A stretch of 64,000 bases of DNA, from the NCBI GenBank assembly GCA_030748215.1, contig JASMMK010000013.1, forward strand, positions 1-64,000, read 5' to 3'. The notes below the pieces were generated by a model that was not told the DNA's origin, did not search any database, and worked only from the letters and a program-made list of their open reading frames with translations. The stretch's first letter is position 1. Each line of letters starts with the position of its first letter. The position numbers and the translations under genes are program-made. This stretch comes from Candidatus Scalindua sp. (GTDB lineage Bacteria > Planctomycetota > Brocadiia > Brocadiales > Scalinduaceae). Positions 28,929-38,370 of the stretch are shown piece after piece.

Positions 28929-30929
28929 TTAAGCCTTTTTCTCAACCTCTCCGGAATCACCAATATGACGTGTTTCCTGGTTCTCTGTATTCTTGGATGC
29001 TGCAGGTGCATGCTTCTGTACCCAGCGGAGATGCAAGGTGTCATGCTTGTAGTGGTGACGCATCTGTACCTTATGCTCAGGGAAACCGAGGAAGTTGCTG
29101 AAGTAAAACAGGAAAACCAACACTGTGTTCACCTTAAGGATGAAAAAACCCTTCAAGACAACATAAGGCGCGACGGCTGCAGTATGGTGGACGAGATACT
29201 CCCAGCCAACAAAGGTACCAAGACCCGGCACGCCAACTATTGTGAGACCCAGGAGAAACAGTAGCGCATTTGTGAAAGGAGAACGAGAGAGCCTGGCGGT
29301 ATAACTCGTATGTTTCTCGTCGTCTTGTGAGAGTGCATACACCGTATAGAGGGCAATCATCACAAAGGCGATAGCAAGGACAATCAAGAACACCCAGTAC
29401 CACTGATTTGTCGAATCCACATGCTTTATCAATTGCTCCTCCTGGACAAGACCTACCGTCCAGGCGGAGCAAATGAGTGTAACGAAAAACATGCTTATTT
29501 TGCGTATATTGCAGAAACAGAGAACTGTGAAGCCCACAGCGAGAGACATTAAGAGTACATCTTTGACATCGAAATGATTCCTGTTGATACTGAAAAGTAC
29601 AGCATTAAATATTATCCATGTCGAAGCCACTGATATGCTGAAACTGCCCGCAGATTTCTTGTCAAAACGCAGAAATTTTAAGCCAAGAAACCGGTCTATC
29701 AGATCGAAGGACCGCGATAAGAAACCAAACTCATTTATGGTGAGTGAGTAAAGCCAGTTTCTCAGACTCTCCGGAAACATCGATATGAAGTGTTTCCCAG
29801 TGCTTGTCATCCTGGGACGGCGTGTTTCCATAGTGTGGTAATGATGGAACAACGAAGGGGTGCGCAAGAACTCAAATGTCCGATATATTCCATGAGACAC
29901 CACGTGGATCAGGGCCAGGGTGTATAATCCAAAGAAAACCTCGATGTAAATAATCGCTAACTGTGTTGTAGTGGCATATGCAATAGTATTCTTGGCATCA
30001 GAGTGTTGCCGGCTCATAAGGGTTGTGACAAATGCAGAAAATATACAAATGACAATCGCAAGAACAATGGCATTGGCCGGATGTGCAATTGTCCACACAT
30101 CAGGCCAATATGCCGGAAAGGTCCACTCCTGTGGCCAGACACGCAAGAGAAAAAAAATGGGGATATGTGACGATAATGACCCATAGAAAATCGCACTTGA
30201 AGGTGTGGGGCCCTCCATTGCCCGTGGCAAATAGATCCATGGAAAAATACCTGACTTGAAGAAGCATGCAACAATCAATAAAAACATTGCCCACTCGCAG
30301 CCATGTTCCTGGATCAATGACAGTTTGGTAATATCTTCAATGTGGAAGAAGAGCAGCAACAAGATCAGGGAAAAGAAGAAAATATCACCAAACTCGTAAA
30401 TGAACAGCACGCGTAAGGCATTCTTAAGCGGATTGGAACGATGCTCGTAGAAAGCGATAAGAAGTACCGACGAAAGGCCCAATAGTTCCCAACCCATGAA
30501 CAAATAGGTAGTACTGGAACTGAGAACGATAAGAGCCAGAGCCAGCTGAAAGATAAAATAGAGAGAAAAGAACTTATAATAATACGCATCACGGTGCAGG
30601 TAGAAGAGAGAAAATCGGCCGATGACCGCGATGATTGTAGTCGTAAAGGCCAAAAAAATAATCGTGTGGAGATCCCAATGCACGACGAGTGGCCAGCCTA
30701 TGAGACAGAAGGATTCAATCCTTACCGGTACGGCGTTGAATCCCACGAAAATCAAGGCAATTACGATGTGAATAATATCACTTGCGCATCCCCAGGAAAC
30801 CAGTTTACGGACTAGGCGCTCCTCTCGCTCCTGCACGTTAGTAAAAAACTGGATATTTACATAAAGCACTTTGGCAATTGGAAACAGTACGAAATAGTGC
30901 GCAATGTATGTAATCAAATAGTTTTCCAC
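28929..30929 (-). CDS. dabB: DabB-like proton-conducting membrane subunit of inorganic carbon transporter
   Basis: 666 residues, about 14-16 membrane helices, related to NuoL/MrpA antiporter subunits (LALIVLSSSTTYLFMGWELLGLSSVLLI, FLLIVACFFKSGIFPWIYLPRAMEGPTP). There are no other complex I genes here; the gene lies 10 bp after dabA, which marks it as DabB. The pair couples ion flow to energised CO2/bicarbonate accumulation. I place the start at GTG 30929, seven bases after AGGAG; an adjacent TTG at 30932 is an alternative. Reading further upstream would overlap dabA. The long, hydrophilic C-terminus ends in a His/Lys-rich tail. Confidence 0.87.
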   Translation of the reverse strand: MENYLITYIAHYFVLFPIAKVLYVNIQFFTNVQEREERLVRKLVSWGCASDIIHIVIALIFVGFNAVPVRIESFCLIGWPLVVHWDLHTIIFLAFTTTIIAVIGRFSLFYLHRDAYYYKFFSLYFIFQLALALIVLSSSTTYLFMGWELLGLSSVLLIAFYEHRSNPLKNALRVLFIYEFGDIFFFSLILLLLFFHIEDITKLSLIQEHGCEWAMFLLIVACFFKSGIFPWIYLPRAMEGPTPSSAIFYGSLSSHIPIFFLLRVWPQEWTFPAYWPDVWTIAHPANAIVLAIVICIFSAFVTTLMSRQHSDAKNTIAYATTTQLAIIYIEVFFGLYTLALIHVVSHGIYRTFEFLRTPSLFHHYHTMETRRPRMTSTGKHFISMFPESLRNWLYSLTINEFGFLSRSFDLIDRFLGLKFLRFDKKSAGSFSISVASTWIIFNAVLFSINRNHFDVKDVLLMSLAVGFTVLCFCNIRKISMFFVTLICSAWTVGLVQEEQLIKHVDSTNQWYWVFLIVLAIAFVMIALYTVYALSQDDEKHTSYTARLSRSPFTNALLFLLGLTIVGVPGLGTFVGWEYLVHHTAAVAPYVVLKGFFILKVNTVLVFLFYFSNFLGFPEHKVQMRHHYKHDTLHLRWVQKHAPAASKNTENQETRHIGDSGEVEKKA

Positions 30930-30939
30930 CAAATGTCTC

Positions 30940-33588
30940 CTATGTAATCTGTCCAAACAATAGATGGTCCTGTTCAAGAAAAAATCGTGGATCGTTGCTC
31001 TTATATTCAGGTACATCCACTGTCTCTTCGAACGGTACAAACCGACCTTCCATCCCGCCTTTCCACAAAAAAATCTTGTCCTGGTCTTGATCGTGAACTG
31101 CGAGAGTGATCCAATTGTGTTTCACCAGGCACTGAAAGTGCCCGGGCTCGTTAGTGTACCCGAAGGCCTCTCCAAGTATGGTCTCCATTGTCTCTATCTT
31201 ACAGCAAACGAGCAGGATCAATCGGGTTGGTTCGTGAACCTCAACCATTTGCCAGGGCAATCCCAACTGCAGGTCACTGAGATGGCCATTCATCACACCC
31301 ACCAGTGATGTTACGTTGTGAGGTAGTTTTGTACCGCAACCATAATGCTCGTTGTCAATAAAACTGAAATAGTACTCAAGACTGATTCCCGCAGTTACCG
31401 GTCCCACCGCGCCGAGGGTACCCCTCAAGAATTTCCCTTCAGGATCAACTTTATAATCATAGGAAACTAAAAACGCACGCCTGTCCAGAAAAAGATTTCG
31501 TGTTAAATATCTTGGGCCAACTATGGTAATCGCATTGGTGCAGTGACCATATTCAGGCCTCGGCTGGGTTAGGTCCATAGCACGGCCGTGAGCATAATCG
31601 GCGAATCCCTTTTCCGGCAGGTCTGTTTTAACCTCATCAAAGCGTCTACAGCGTTCTTTTGCATCCAGCATCGCACCACGGTAAATAGTGTCGATATACT
31701 CTTGTAGTTGTGGCTCCAGGGTTTTGGAAAGGTCGAATAAAAGGACCTCGTCACTGCATGTGTTATGATATCCGCCTATGAACAGGGTCGAATCCGGAAT
31801 GATTACACCGTTTTTTGCCAGCCCCGCACGAACTTCAGGTTCGTTGCAAATGGCCGCAAAGAGGCGCCCGTTGGGCGCACCCCGGCCACCCGCACACGCA
31901 CCACAGTCGTGTGCGGCTTCGTGAGGGTTATTTAGACTATTCGATCCATGTCCCAGGATAAACATGTATGGTGAAAAGTTGTCCGATAATCCACTGCCTT
32001 TGAGTATCGCCGTGGCACGTGCAATTCGTTCTTCCAGATCCCACCCTTCTTCATTCTCATGAGTCTCTTTTTTGTAGACCAATCTCGTCTTTGATTCATA
32101 GGCTGCAAGATAACGCCTCAATTTTGAACTGTCCTCAGGCAAGAGAATGTCCATTAAATATGGCATGAAATTAATGATACCGCTGATAATTGTGTGGAAA
32201 AAGCCCCCGACAAAGGTCTTCGAGGCTTGAGTGATCGCCCACTGCACCTCTGCGTAGAGCTGCAGCTTCTTTGGCATTGCATCTTCGAGTTTATCTGCCT
32301 CTTCATAGACTTGCACTGATGGTGTTACCATAGGGTGCGGGCACATCTTGCGGTAATGCTTTCCAGGTGCACTCTTAAATCTCATATCAAGGGCGAAATG
32401 CCCCGCTGCTCCGAGGGTCTCGACATCCGGATCAATCTGCTCCAGCTGGCGGCGGAAAGATTCTTCACGTTCATCGATGCAGCAGAAGACCTGGTAATTC
32501 GGAAGTTTGTATTTCGGCTTATCCTCGATAGCGCACTTTCGATATGCTGATAGGAATTGATTGTAGAAGGTATCCTCATAGGCGCGCTGCCAGATCTCCT
32601 GGCGATTTTCGTCAGTAAGCTGAGTAACTTCTCTGGGGAATTCATCGTAGCTATTTATACCTAAAGCCGTCACCATGGAAGCAACAAAACCGGGATCGTA
32701 CAAAGGAACCGGTTTATAGAATGGAATTTTCATGATTGCCGATCCGCATATGGATGTAACCGCAGCGAGTTCGAGGAGGAGAATAATGGGAACGACCTCT
32801 TTAAAGACTGCCTTGATATCGGGGTTTGGAATCCATTCCGGCATCTCTTCCAGGGATTTAATGGTACCCACCCACCCCCTGTAGCGATACAGGGTGCGAA
32901 ATAGATAGTCATCCAGGTGTTCATCGGGAATGGCCAAGTGTTGAAGCAGAAGTGCTGTTGCCTCATCACATGGGTACTGTTTCATTTCTGAGGTAATACC
33001 ATTCAGAATTTTGATGAATTCTGGCCTGAAGAAAGAGCTCTTAGAGTAAATTTCGCTAAAGCAGTGCCAAAGCCCTTTTTCCCGATGCGGCATCTGCCAA
33101 TAGGATATGCCGAAGTCGAAATATGATGGTAAGAACTTAAAGAGAACTACTGGGCCCATCAACTCGTCTATGTTACGGTTGTGAACATTTTGAACCGCCT
33201 CTTTAAAATAGCCAGGGCGTTGATACGCAGTGTCATTTACAAACTGCTGAATTTTCTCGGACGGTTTAGGGCGAGCATCTGGTTTCTCTGTCATGAGCTT
33301 GAACAGGAGATCTGGCTCAATATTAAGCTCGTGATACTTGAAATATTCTTCGATATTCTTTTGAAGAACGGCCTCTGTAATGCGGCCCCGTTCAAATGAG
33401 AGGAGAAATTCTTCTTCGGACATAAAGGCTTTGGCGTTATAAGCGCGTCCCGCCTGTTTAACACCTTCAAAAAAGTCGTATGTCTCAAAGTGGTGAATGG
33501 TATTGTGGTGAACGAAGAAAGGGAGCGGACCTTGATCCGGCATCAAATGCTTTGCGTGTTCAATAGCATGTTCAATCTTGCCTGACAT
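30940..33588 (-). CDS. dabA: DabA (DUF2309/UPF0753) inorganic carbon transporter subunit
   Basis: 882 residues. The carbonic-anhydrase-like zinc site expected in DabA is present: CIDER (Cys370, Asp372, Arg374) and ILGHGS ... DCGAC with His547 and Cys562, spaced 15 as in the characterised protein. Other family blocks include FFVHHNTIHHFE at the start and YVxD-like HYGCGTKLPHNVTSLVGVMN near the end. The protein is soluble/peripheral and would hydrate CO2 vectorially on DabB. GGGGAGGG precedes ATG 33588. It lies between SulP-2 and dabB on one strand. Confidence 0.92.
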   Translation of the reverse strand: MSGKIEHAIEHAKHLMPDQGPLPFFVHHNTIHHFETYDFFEGVKQAGRAYNAKAFMSEEEFLLSFERGRITEAVLQKNIEEYFKYHELNIEPDLLFKLMTEKPDARPKPSEKIQQFVNDTAYQRPGYFKEAVQNVHNRNIDELMGPVVLFKFLPSYFDFGISYWQMPHREKGLWHCFSEIYSKSSFFRPEFIKILNGITSEMKQYPCDEATALLLQHLAIPDEHLDDYLFRTLYRYRGWVGTIKSLEEMPEWIPNPDIKAVFKEVVPIILLLELAAVTSICGSAIMKIPFYKPVPLYDPGFVASMVTALGINSYDEFPREVTQLTDENRQEIWQRAYEDTFYNQFLSAYRKCAIEDKPKYKLPNYQVFCCIDEREESFRRQLEQIDPDVETLGAAGHFALDMRFKSAPGKHYRKMCPHPMVTPSVQVYEEADKLEDAMPKKLQLYAEVQWAITQASKTFVGGFFHTIISGIINFMPYLMDILLPEDSSKLRRYLAAYESKTRLVYKKETHENEEGWDLEERIARATAILKGSGLSDNFSPYMFILGHGSNSLNNPHEAAHDCGACAGGRGAPNGRLFAAICNEPEVRAGLAKNGVIIPDSTLFIGGYHNTCSDEVLLFDLSKTLEPQLQEYIDTIYRGAMLDAKERCRRFDEVKTDLPEKGFADYAHGRAMDLTQPRPEYGHCTNAITIVGPRYLTRNLFLDRRAFLVSYDYKVDPEGKFLRGTLGAVGPVTAGISLEYYFSFIDNEHYGCGTKLPHNVTSLVGVMNGHLSDLQLGLPWQMVEVHEPTRLILLVCCKIETMETILGEAFGYTNEPGHFQCLVKHNWITLAVHDQDQDKIFLWKGGMEGRFVPFEETVDVPEYKSNDPRFFLEQDHLLFGQIT

Positions 33589-33691
33589 TATTTCCCTCCC
33601 CTGATAAAATAAGAAGCGATATTGACAGAATTGAAAGATACAGGGACCTGTGTCTTATTGCATGGACTCTTACTTACTGAATAAAACCTGC

Positions 33692-33725
33692 CAGGACAGA
33701 ACCTGCTATAGCAGGTTCTGTCCTG
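33692..33725 (-). promoter_or_regulatory. perfect 15-bp hairpin between SulP-2 and dabA
   Basis: CAGGACAGAACCTGC at 33692-33706, loop TATA, exact complement at 33711-33725. On the coding (minus) strand the stem is followed by GCAGGTTTTAT, i.e. only a weak T-run. It lies in the 190-bp gap between SulP-2 and dabA. It could partly terminate transcription or stabilise an upstream message, giving unequal SulP and DabAB levels. Confidence 0.65.
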
Positions 33726-33778
33726 CATTATGTTTAAAGATTTAGTTGACCTACAGTCGAACAGCAATACAACAGTCC

Positions 33779-35293
33779 TTATACCGACTGTGCTTCGTTA
33801 TTGACTGGTAATGTCAATATCCAGTTGTCAAGTTTATCAGAGTTATTCTTTTTACTTCCAGCCTCGGCCAATGGCTTTATCAGCTTTACGTTAATATCTC
33901 TATCGTCAGCTGATTGAATGAAATCTTCTATGGCCTCCCTCACATCATTATCAATACTATAGCATTTACTAAGATCAATAGTCAGGATGGTTCCATCAGG
34001 TACCTTGTCAAATTCCTTTACAATCGCTCCTTTATTTAAAAAGTTGACGTCTTCAGCCAGTGTCATTCTTAAGTGCTTTCCATCTTCACCTCTCTCGATA
34101 TGTAAGAAATGAGAGTTTCTGTAGTTACGGAGTAAGACCACAGCGGTACCGACAGCACACCCAATGCCAAGCCCCACAAGTAAATCAACATATACAATTC
34201 CTACAATAGTAACAATAAACGGCAGGAATTGGTCCCATCCCAGTTTATATGTCTGCATAAATAGAGAAGGTTTAGCTAATTTATACCCAACCATTATCAA
34301 AATGCACGCAAGGGCGGATAGGGGTATAAGATTAAGTACACTTGGAAGGAACGCTACACATATCAAAAGAAATGTTCCGTGAAGAATGGTAGACATTTTT
34401 GATTCTGCTCCGGCTTGCATATTGGCAGAACTTCTAACGATTACCTGTGTAATCGGCAAACCGCCAATCATCCCGGATACTATGTTTCCGGTGCCTTGAG
34501 CAAGTAACTCCCTGTTGGTTGGCGTAACTCTTTTTTGAGGATCCTGTTTGTCAGTAGCCTCCACACATAAAAGTGTTTCTAAACTGGCGACAATCGCAAC
34601 CGTGACACCTAAAACAAGAACCTCTTTGCTGAATATCCCGCTGAAATCAGGAAAAGTAAATTGACCAAAAAAAGAGGAGATTCCACTGGCAACCGGCACA
34701 TGTACCAGGTGCTCCGGAACAACGGGTGCTACGAGATGGCAACAAATACCAACCGCTACCACAACTATTGGTCCTTGTACTAATGTAAACATTTTATGTT
34801 TCTTCATCAGAAACAATTCCCACGCCAACAAAATCACTACTGAAATAACAGTAATTGGTACTTCTGCAACCGCGTGAGGTATCTGTTTTAAGATGATGAT
34901 GATACCAATGCCCGCAAGCATTCCTTTTATAGCCGCGGAGGGGAAAAAATAGCCGATAATACCTGCTTTTAACAAACCAAGGATTATTTGAATTACGCCT
35001 CCAATGACAACGGCAAGTAGAAACGTTTCGAAAGGAGTTGTTTGTAGCGCTTCAAATACGACTACCGCAAGACCTGCTGCCGGGCCACTGACCCCAAGCC
35101 TGGAACCGCTCAAGAACCCTACAAGTATCCCCCCTATTATCCCTGCAATAAGACCTGCAAACAGGGGTGCTCCGCTCGCCAACGCAATTCCAAGGCAGAG
35201 CGGCAGTGCTACAAACACTAACACAATACTTGCCGGAACATCTTGTTTGAGATGAGAAAACATCCCACCTTTTACTTTTCCACTTTCACTCAT
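33779..35293 (-). CDS. SulP-family anion permease (probable bicarbonate), copy 2
   Basis: 504 residues, 11-12 membrane helices plus STAS-like domain (about 405-495: AEDVNFLNKGAIVKEF ... IDLSKCYSIDNDVREAIEDF). Much of the transmembrane part is nearly identical to copy 1 (LPLCLGIALASGAPLF, VTPTNRELLAQGTGNIVSG), so the two arose by duplication; copy 1 has an extra loop of about 40 residues after the fifth helix. GGAGG precedes ATG 35293. It is first in the SulP-dabA-dabB series. Confidence 0.9.
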   Translation of the reverse strand: MSESGKVKGGMFSHLKQDVPASIVLVFVALPLCLGIALASGAPLFAGLIAGIIGGILVGFLSGSRLGVSGPAAGLAVVVFEALQTTPFETFLLAVVIGGVIQIILGLLKAGIIGYFFPSAAIKGMLAGIGIIIILKQIPHAVAEVPITVISVVILLAWELFLMKKHKMFTLVQGPIVVVAVGICCHLVAPVVPEHLVHVPVASGISSFFGQFTFPDFSGIFSKEVLVLGVTVAIVASLETLLCVEATDKQDPQKRVTPTNRELLAQGTGNIVSGMIGGLPITQVIVRSSANMQAGAESKMSTILHGTFLLICVAFLPSVLNLIPLSALACILIMVGYKLAKPSLFMQTYKLGWDQFLPFIVTIVGIVYVDLLVGLGIGCAVGTAVVLLRNYRNSHFLHIERGEDGKHLRMTLAEDVNFLNKGAIVKEFDKVPDGTILTIDLSKCYSIDNDVREAIEDFIQSADDRDINVKLIKPLAEAGSKKNNSDKLDNWILTLPVNNEAQSV

Positions 35294-35454
35294 TTATACG
35301 ACCTCCAATAAATTGCTACTATCTTAACTAAACCACTCTGGACTGAAAGTTCGGAAGTTCAAACGCACGGACTAAAAATCCTATTATTCCAGTGAAAAAT
35401 CTACTGTAAAACTAAAAACGGTAGAGTTACCGTGTCTGTTCTTAGTTAGCTTAT

Positions 35455-35490
35455 AAAAAAAAGGCCCACCAAAGGTTGGTGGGCCTTTTC
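35455..35490 (-). terminator. rho-independent terminator (works on both strands)
   Basis: AAAGGCCCACC at 35460-35470 and GGTGGGCCTTT at 35478-35488 form an 11-bp GC-rich stem with a 7-base loop. On the minus strand it is followed by seven T and closes the FNT gene pair; on the plus strand by TTTTCGTTTT. Confidence 0.88.
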
Positions 35491-35517
35491 GTTTTATTTG
35501 CAAATTTAAATCACATT

Positions 35518-36579
35518 CTATTTTTTAAAATCTTCTTTAATCGTAAATGAAAAGTTGAGTTTGGGTCGCAGATAAATAAACCAGAACGCTAAGCCGGCCA
35601 GAACAATACCACCCACAACATTTCCTATAAATACAGGGAATTGATTGATAACAAAGAACCCTTTCCAGGTAAGATTGGAGAAGTCTAATGTTTTTCCCGC
35701 CATCTTTTCCGCAGCAGCAACAACTTCAGGTTTACTCTTTAAGATTATACCCATAGGGATAAAGTACATGTTTGCTACTAAATGCTCAAATCCACTTGCA
35801 ACAAATCCGCCTATTGGAAATATAAGAGTCATGACCTTGTCTGCCACATTCCTGGCACTGAAACATACCCATACTGCCATACACACCATCGCATTGCAGA
35901 GTACCGCCTTTGCAAAGGCATTGGTAAATGTTAAATTAACCTTTTTGTTGGCAATAAGCAATGCCTTTCCGCCGACCACATAATCATAGAACGAAAATTG
36001 TTGTGCCTTATACACACAGAAAACAACTAATAGGCTCCCTACGAAATTCCCAATCAACGAAATAGTCCAGTGATCAAAGATTTTCTTGGTTGTAATCCTT
36101 TTTTCCATATATCCAATGAAAATCATACAGTTACCCGTAAAGAGCTCTGCGCCACCAACCACAACCATTATCAGACCAAGACAGAATACAATAGCCCCGA
36201 CTACTGCCGTAAGCCCGGCGTGCAGTCCTGAATCACTTATCACTAATGTCGCGAATTGAGCACCCAGCGCTATAAACGCGCCGGCATTAATACCCAGCAA
36301 AAATGTATTTATAGCAGAATCTTTTGCCTTTACACCTGTCACTGCATCAAGCCGTCTTGCGATTTGTGGAGGTGAATAAGCGTCTATATCAATAGACAGG
36401 GGACTTTCTGGTGCCGCTACTACCGTTTTTGTCGTTCTAGCAGGTTTAGCTGCCTTCGTTTTCCTGACAGTTTTTGTCGTTCTAACAGGTTTAGCTGCTT
36501 TTGTTGTCTTGGCAGTTTTCGCCGTTTTAACAGGTTTTGATGTCTTAGCAGCAGTTTTTCCAGTCTTTTTTTCAGCCAT
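35518..36579 (-). CDS. formate/nitrite transporter (FNT) family channel with basic N-terminal tail
   Basis: 353 residues. The C-terminal 290 form an FNT/FocA-NirC channel with six helices; the pore His lies in FVASGFEHLVANMYFIPMG and the conserved Lys in KVNLTF. The first 55 residues are instead a tail of Lys, Thr, Ala and Pro in near-repeats (KAAKPVRTTKTV, KAAKPARTTKTV), as in histone H1-like or KAAKP proteins. It follows the other FNT gene by 14 bp. The channel moves nitrite, formate or related anions; the tail has no known role in FNT proteins. Confidence 0.88.
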   Translation of the reverse strand: MAEKKTGKTAAKTSKPVKTAKTAKTTKAAKPVRTTKTVRKTKAAKPARTTKTVVAAPESPLSIDIDAYSPPQIARRLDAVTGVKAKDSAINTFLLGINAGAFIALGAQFATLVISDSGLHAGLTAVVGAIVFCLGLIMVVVGGAELFTGNCMIFIGYMEKRITTKKIFDHWTISLIGNFVGSLLVVFCVYKAQQFSFYDYVVGGKALLIANKKVNLTFTNAFAKAVLCNAMVCMAVWVCFSARNVADKVMTLIFPIGGFVASGFEHLVANMYFIPMGIILKSKPEVVAAAEKMAGKTLDFSNLTWKGFFVINQFPVFIGNVVGGIVLAGLAFWFIYLRPKLNFSFTIKEDFKK

Positions 36580-36593
36580 TTTGACCTACTTTC

Positions 36594-37508
36594 TTATTTC
36601 TTTGCTGTTCGTAAAAATACAAACCAATAAACACCCGCAACTAATATAATTCCACCAAATAAGTTTCCAAGGACAACTGGAACCAAATTATCAACTATGA
36701 ACCCTTTACCGCAAGTCAGATTCGAAATATCTAAAGGTCCTCCATTTGCCTTTTCAACAGCTTCCATAACGAAACGGTTACCTTTCAAGATAAGACCCAT
36801 CGGAATGAGCCACATATTAACCACGCAGTGTTCGAACCCACAAGCTATCAGACAGGCTATTGGCCAGAGTAAAGACAAAACCTTATCCACGTTATTTCTG
36901 GCGCTATAACACAACCAGATACCCAGACATACCAGAACATTACAGAGAACCCCTCTGGCAAAAGCAACACCAAATGCAAGATTAACCTTGTCATTGGCAG
37001 CAATGACAATTTTGGCTCCTAGCAGATGGTTGTGGGCTGTCCACTGTGCGGAAAAGTATATCCAGAAAACTATACTTAACGCACCTATAAAATTTCCGAT
37101 AAAAGCGATAACCAGATTCCTGGTGAGGTCTCCACTAGTAATCTTTCCGGAAAAATAGGACATGGCAATAATACAATTTCCCGTAAAAAGCTCTGCACCC
37201 GTAATTACGATCAGGACCAGAGCCATGGTAAATGTGATACCACCAACTAACGCATTTAAACCGAAACTGGAGGTTGCAGTATGTGTTACCATCATCATTA
37301 GCTGTGCGCCTAATGCAATAAAAACACCGGCAAGGATACTAAGGGCAAGAGTAGTCAGGAAACCCATATTCGCTTTTGATATTCCCACCTGCCCTACTCT
37401 GTTTGCCATCATCTTGGGGGCATAAGCATCGATATCAATGAATGGAGTATTGGCCAGCTGGGCCGTGCTTGAAACGCTTTCTACTTCTTTTTTCTTCTTA
37501 TCAGACAT
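36594..37508 (-). CDS. formate/nitrite transporter (FNT) family channel
   Basis: 304 residues, six-helix FNT channel. The pore His is in LIACGFEHCVVNMWLIPMG, with the conserved Lys in NDKVNLAFG and RGVLCNVLVCLGIW between. The N-terminus has a short Lys/Glu/Ser head and an amphipathic segment (IDIDAYAPKMMANRVGQVG) also seen in the downstream copy. GGCGG precedes the ATG. First of a two-gene operon. Substrate is probably nitrite in this metabolic setting; formate is the alternative. Confidence 0.92.
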   Translation of the reverse strand: MSDKKKKEVESVSSTAQLANTPFIDIDAYAPKMMANRVGQVGISKANMGFLTTLALSILAGVFIALGAQLMMMVTHTATSSFGLNALVGGITFTMALVLIVITGAELFTGNCIIAMSYFSGKITSGDLTRNLVIAFIGNFIGALSIVFWIYFSAQWTAHNHLLGAKIVIAANDKVNLAFGVAFARGVLCNVLVCLGIWLCYSARNNVDKVLSLLWPIACLIACGFEHCVVNMWLIPMGLILKGNRFVMEAVEKANGGPLDISNLTCGKGFIVDNLVPVVLGNLFGGIILVAGVYWFVFLRTAKK

Positions 37509-38370
37509 GATGTACCGCCTTTCAATATGAAAATAACGGAATACACAGAAAACACAAAGTAAAAGTATTGGTTGTATATGCCGGTGAAACTTGCCGTATT
37601 CTTATACTGTATACAAAGACACCCGTAAATACACGTGGGTGAGAAGCAAATTGAATACCTAGATTTTAAATAAAATGCCGGTTCAATATTATTTCTGATA
37701 GTTTATTACTACTGCCAGGTACCTAAGCATGCATGTATGAAAAATTCCCAACCCACTGTAGATCTTTTCAATATTGCAAATACAATAGACTTATAGAAAC
37801 TTAAAACCTGAGTTTATATTAATTGAAAGATCCCAGAATCTCGGGATTGTACTGTACAAAACTGTAAAAGTAAAATAAAATTTCATAATATCTGACGTTT
37901 TTTCCTAGCAAGACAACGTCTTATTTCAGCCACATTAAAACATGTTCTAACATTTAATCAAATATTCAATTTTCTCATTATATATATATGATACCTGTAC
38001 ATATATATGTGCAATAAGAAGATACAAGTATGCAGCCAGCTCTTTTTTGTCAGTTATCTTAAACTCTGGCAGTATTCGAGGTACAAATTATAATTTTTCA
38101 CAATGGTTCATATTCGCCTTTTTCATATACGAAAAATTGTTTGTTTTTCTGGATTGCCTTTTATAGCTTATAGAACTGCCTGCGCACAGCTGGATACATT
38201 ACTGGAAGCATCGCCCAACAGAAGCCTTCCAGAAATGGAAAACCCGGCAAGGACGTTGTTGACATGTGGTGCAAAATAAGGTAGTCATATCACTAAGAAA
38301 AGTATTTTAACGTCTTCTAATTCTAAGGAACAAAAACAATTTTCTAGTCTTAGTTTAAAGGAGAAGAAAG
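37509..38370. other. 862-bp intergenic region
   Basis: AT-rich divergent spacer between the FNT operon (-) and the YceI gene (+), including an AT dinucleotide tract near 37979-38012. A patch at about 38165-38285 is clearly richer in GC and looks coding-like, with a frame ending QLDTLLEASPNRSLPEMEN, but no start is evident; perhaps a gene remnant. No intact gene seen. Confidence 0.45.

Noticed and set aside
28758-29264. Open frame at the 3' end of dabB on the plus strand
   Set aside because: It runs into a clear conserved membrane gene on the other strand and lacks protein-like composition.
28929-30929. Assignment as complex I subunit NuoL
   Set aside because: No other nuo genes are near, and the direct pairing with DabA fits DabB.
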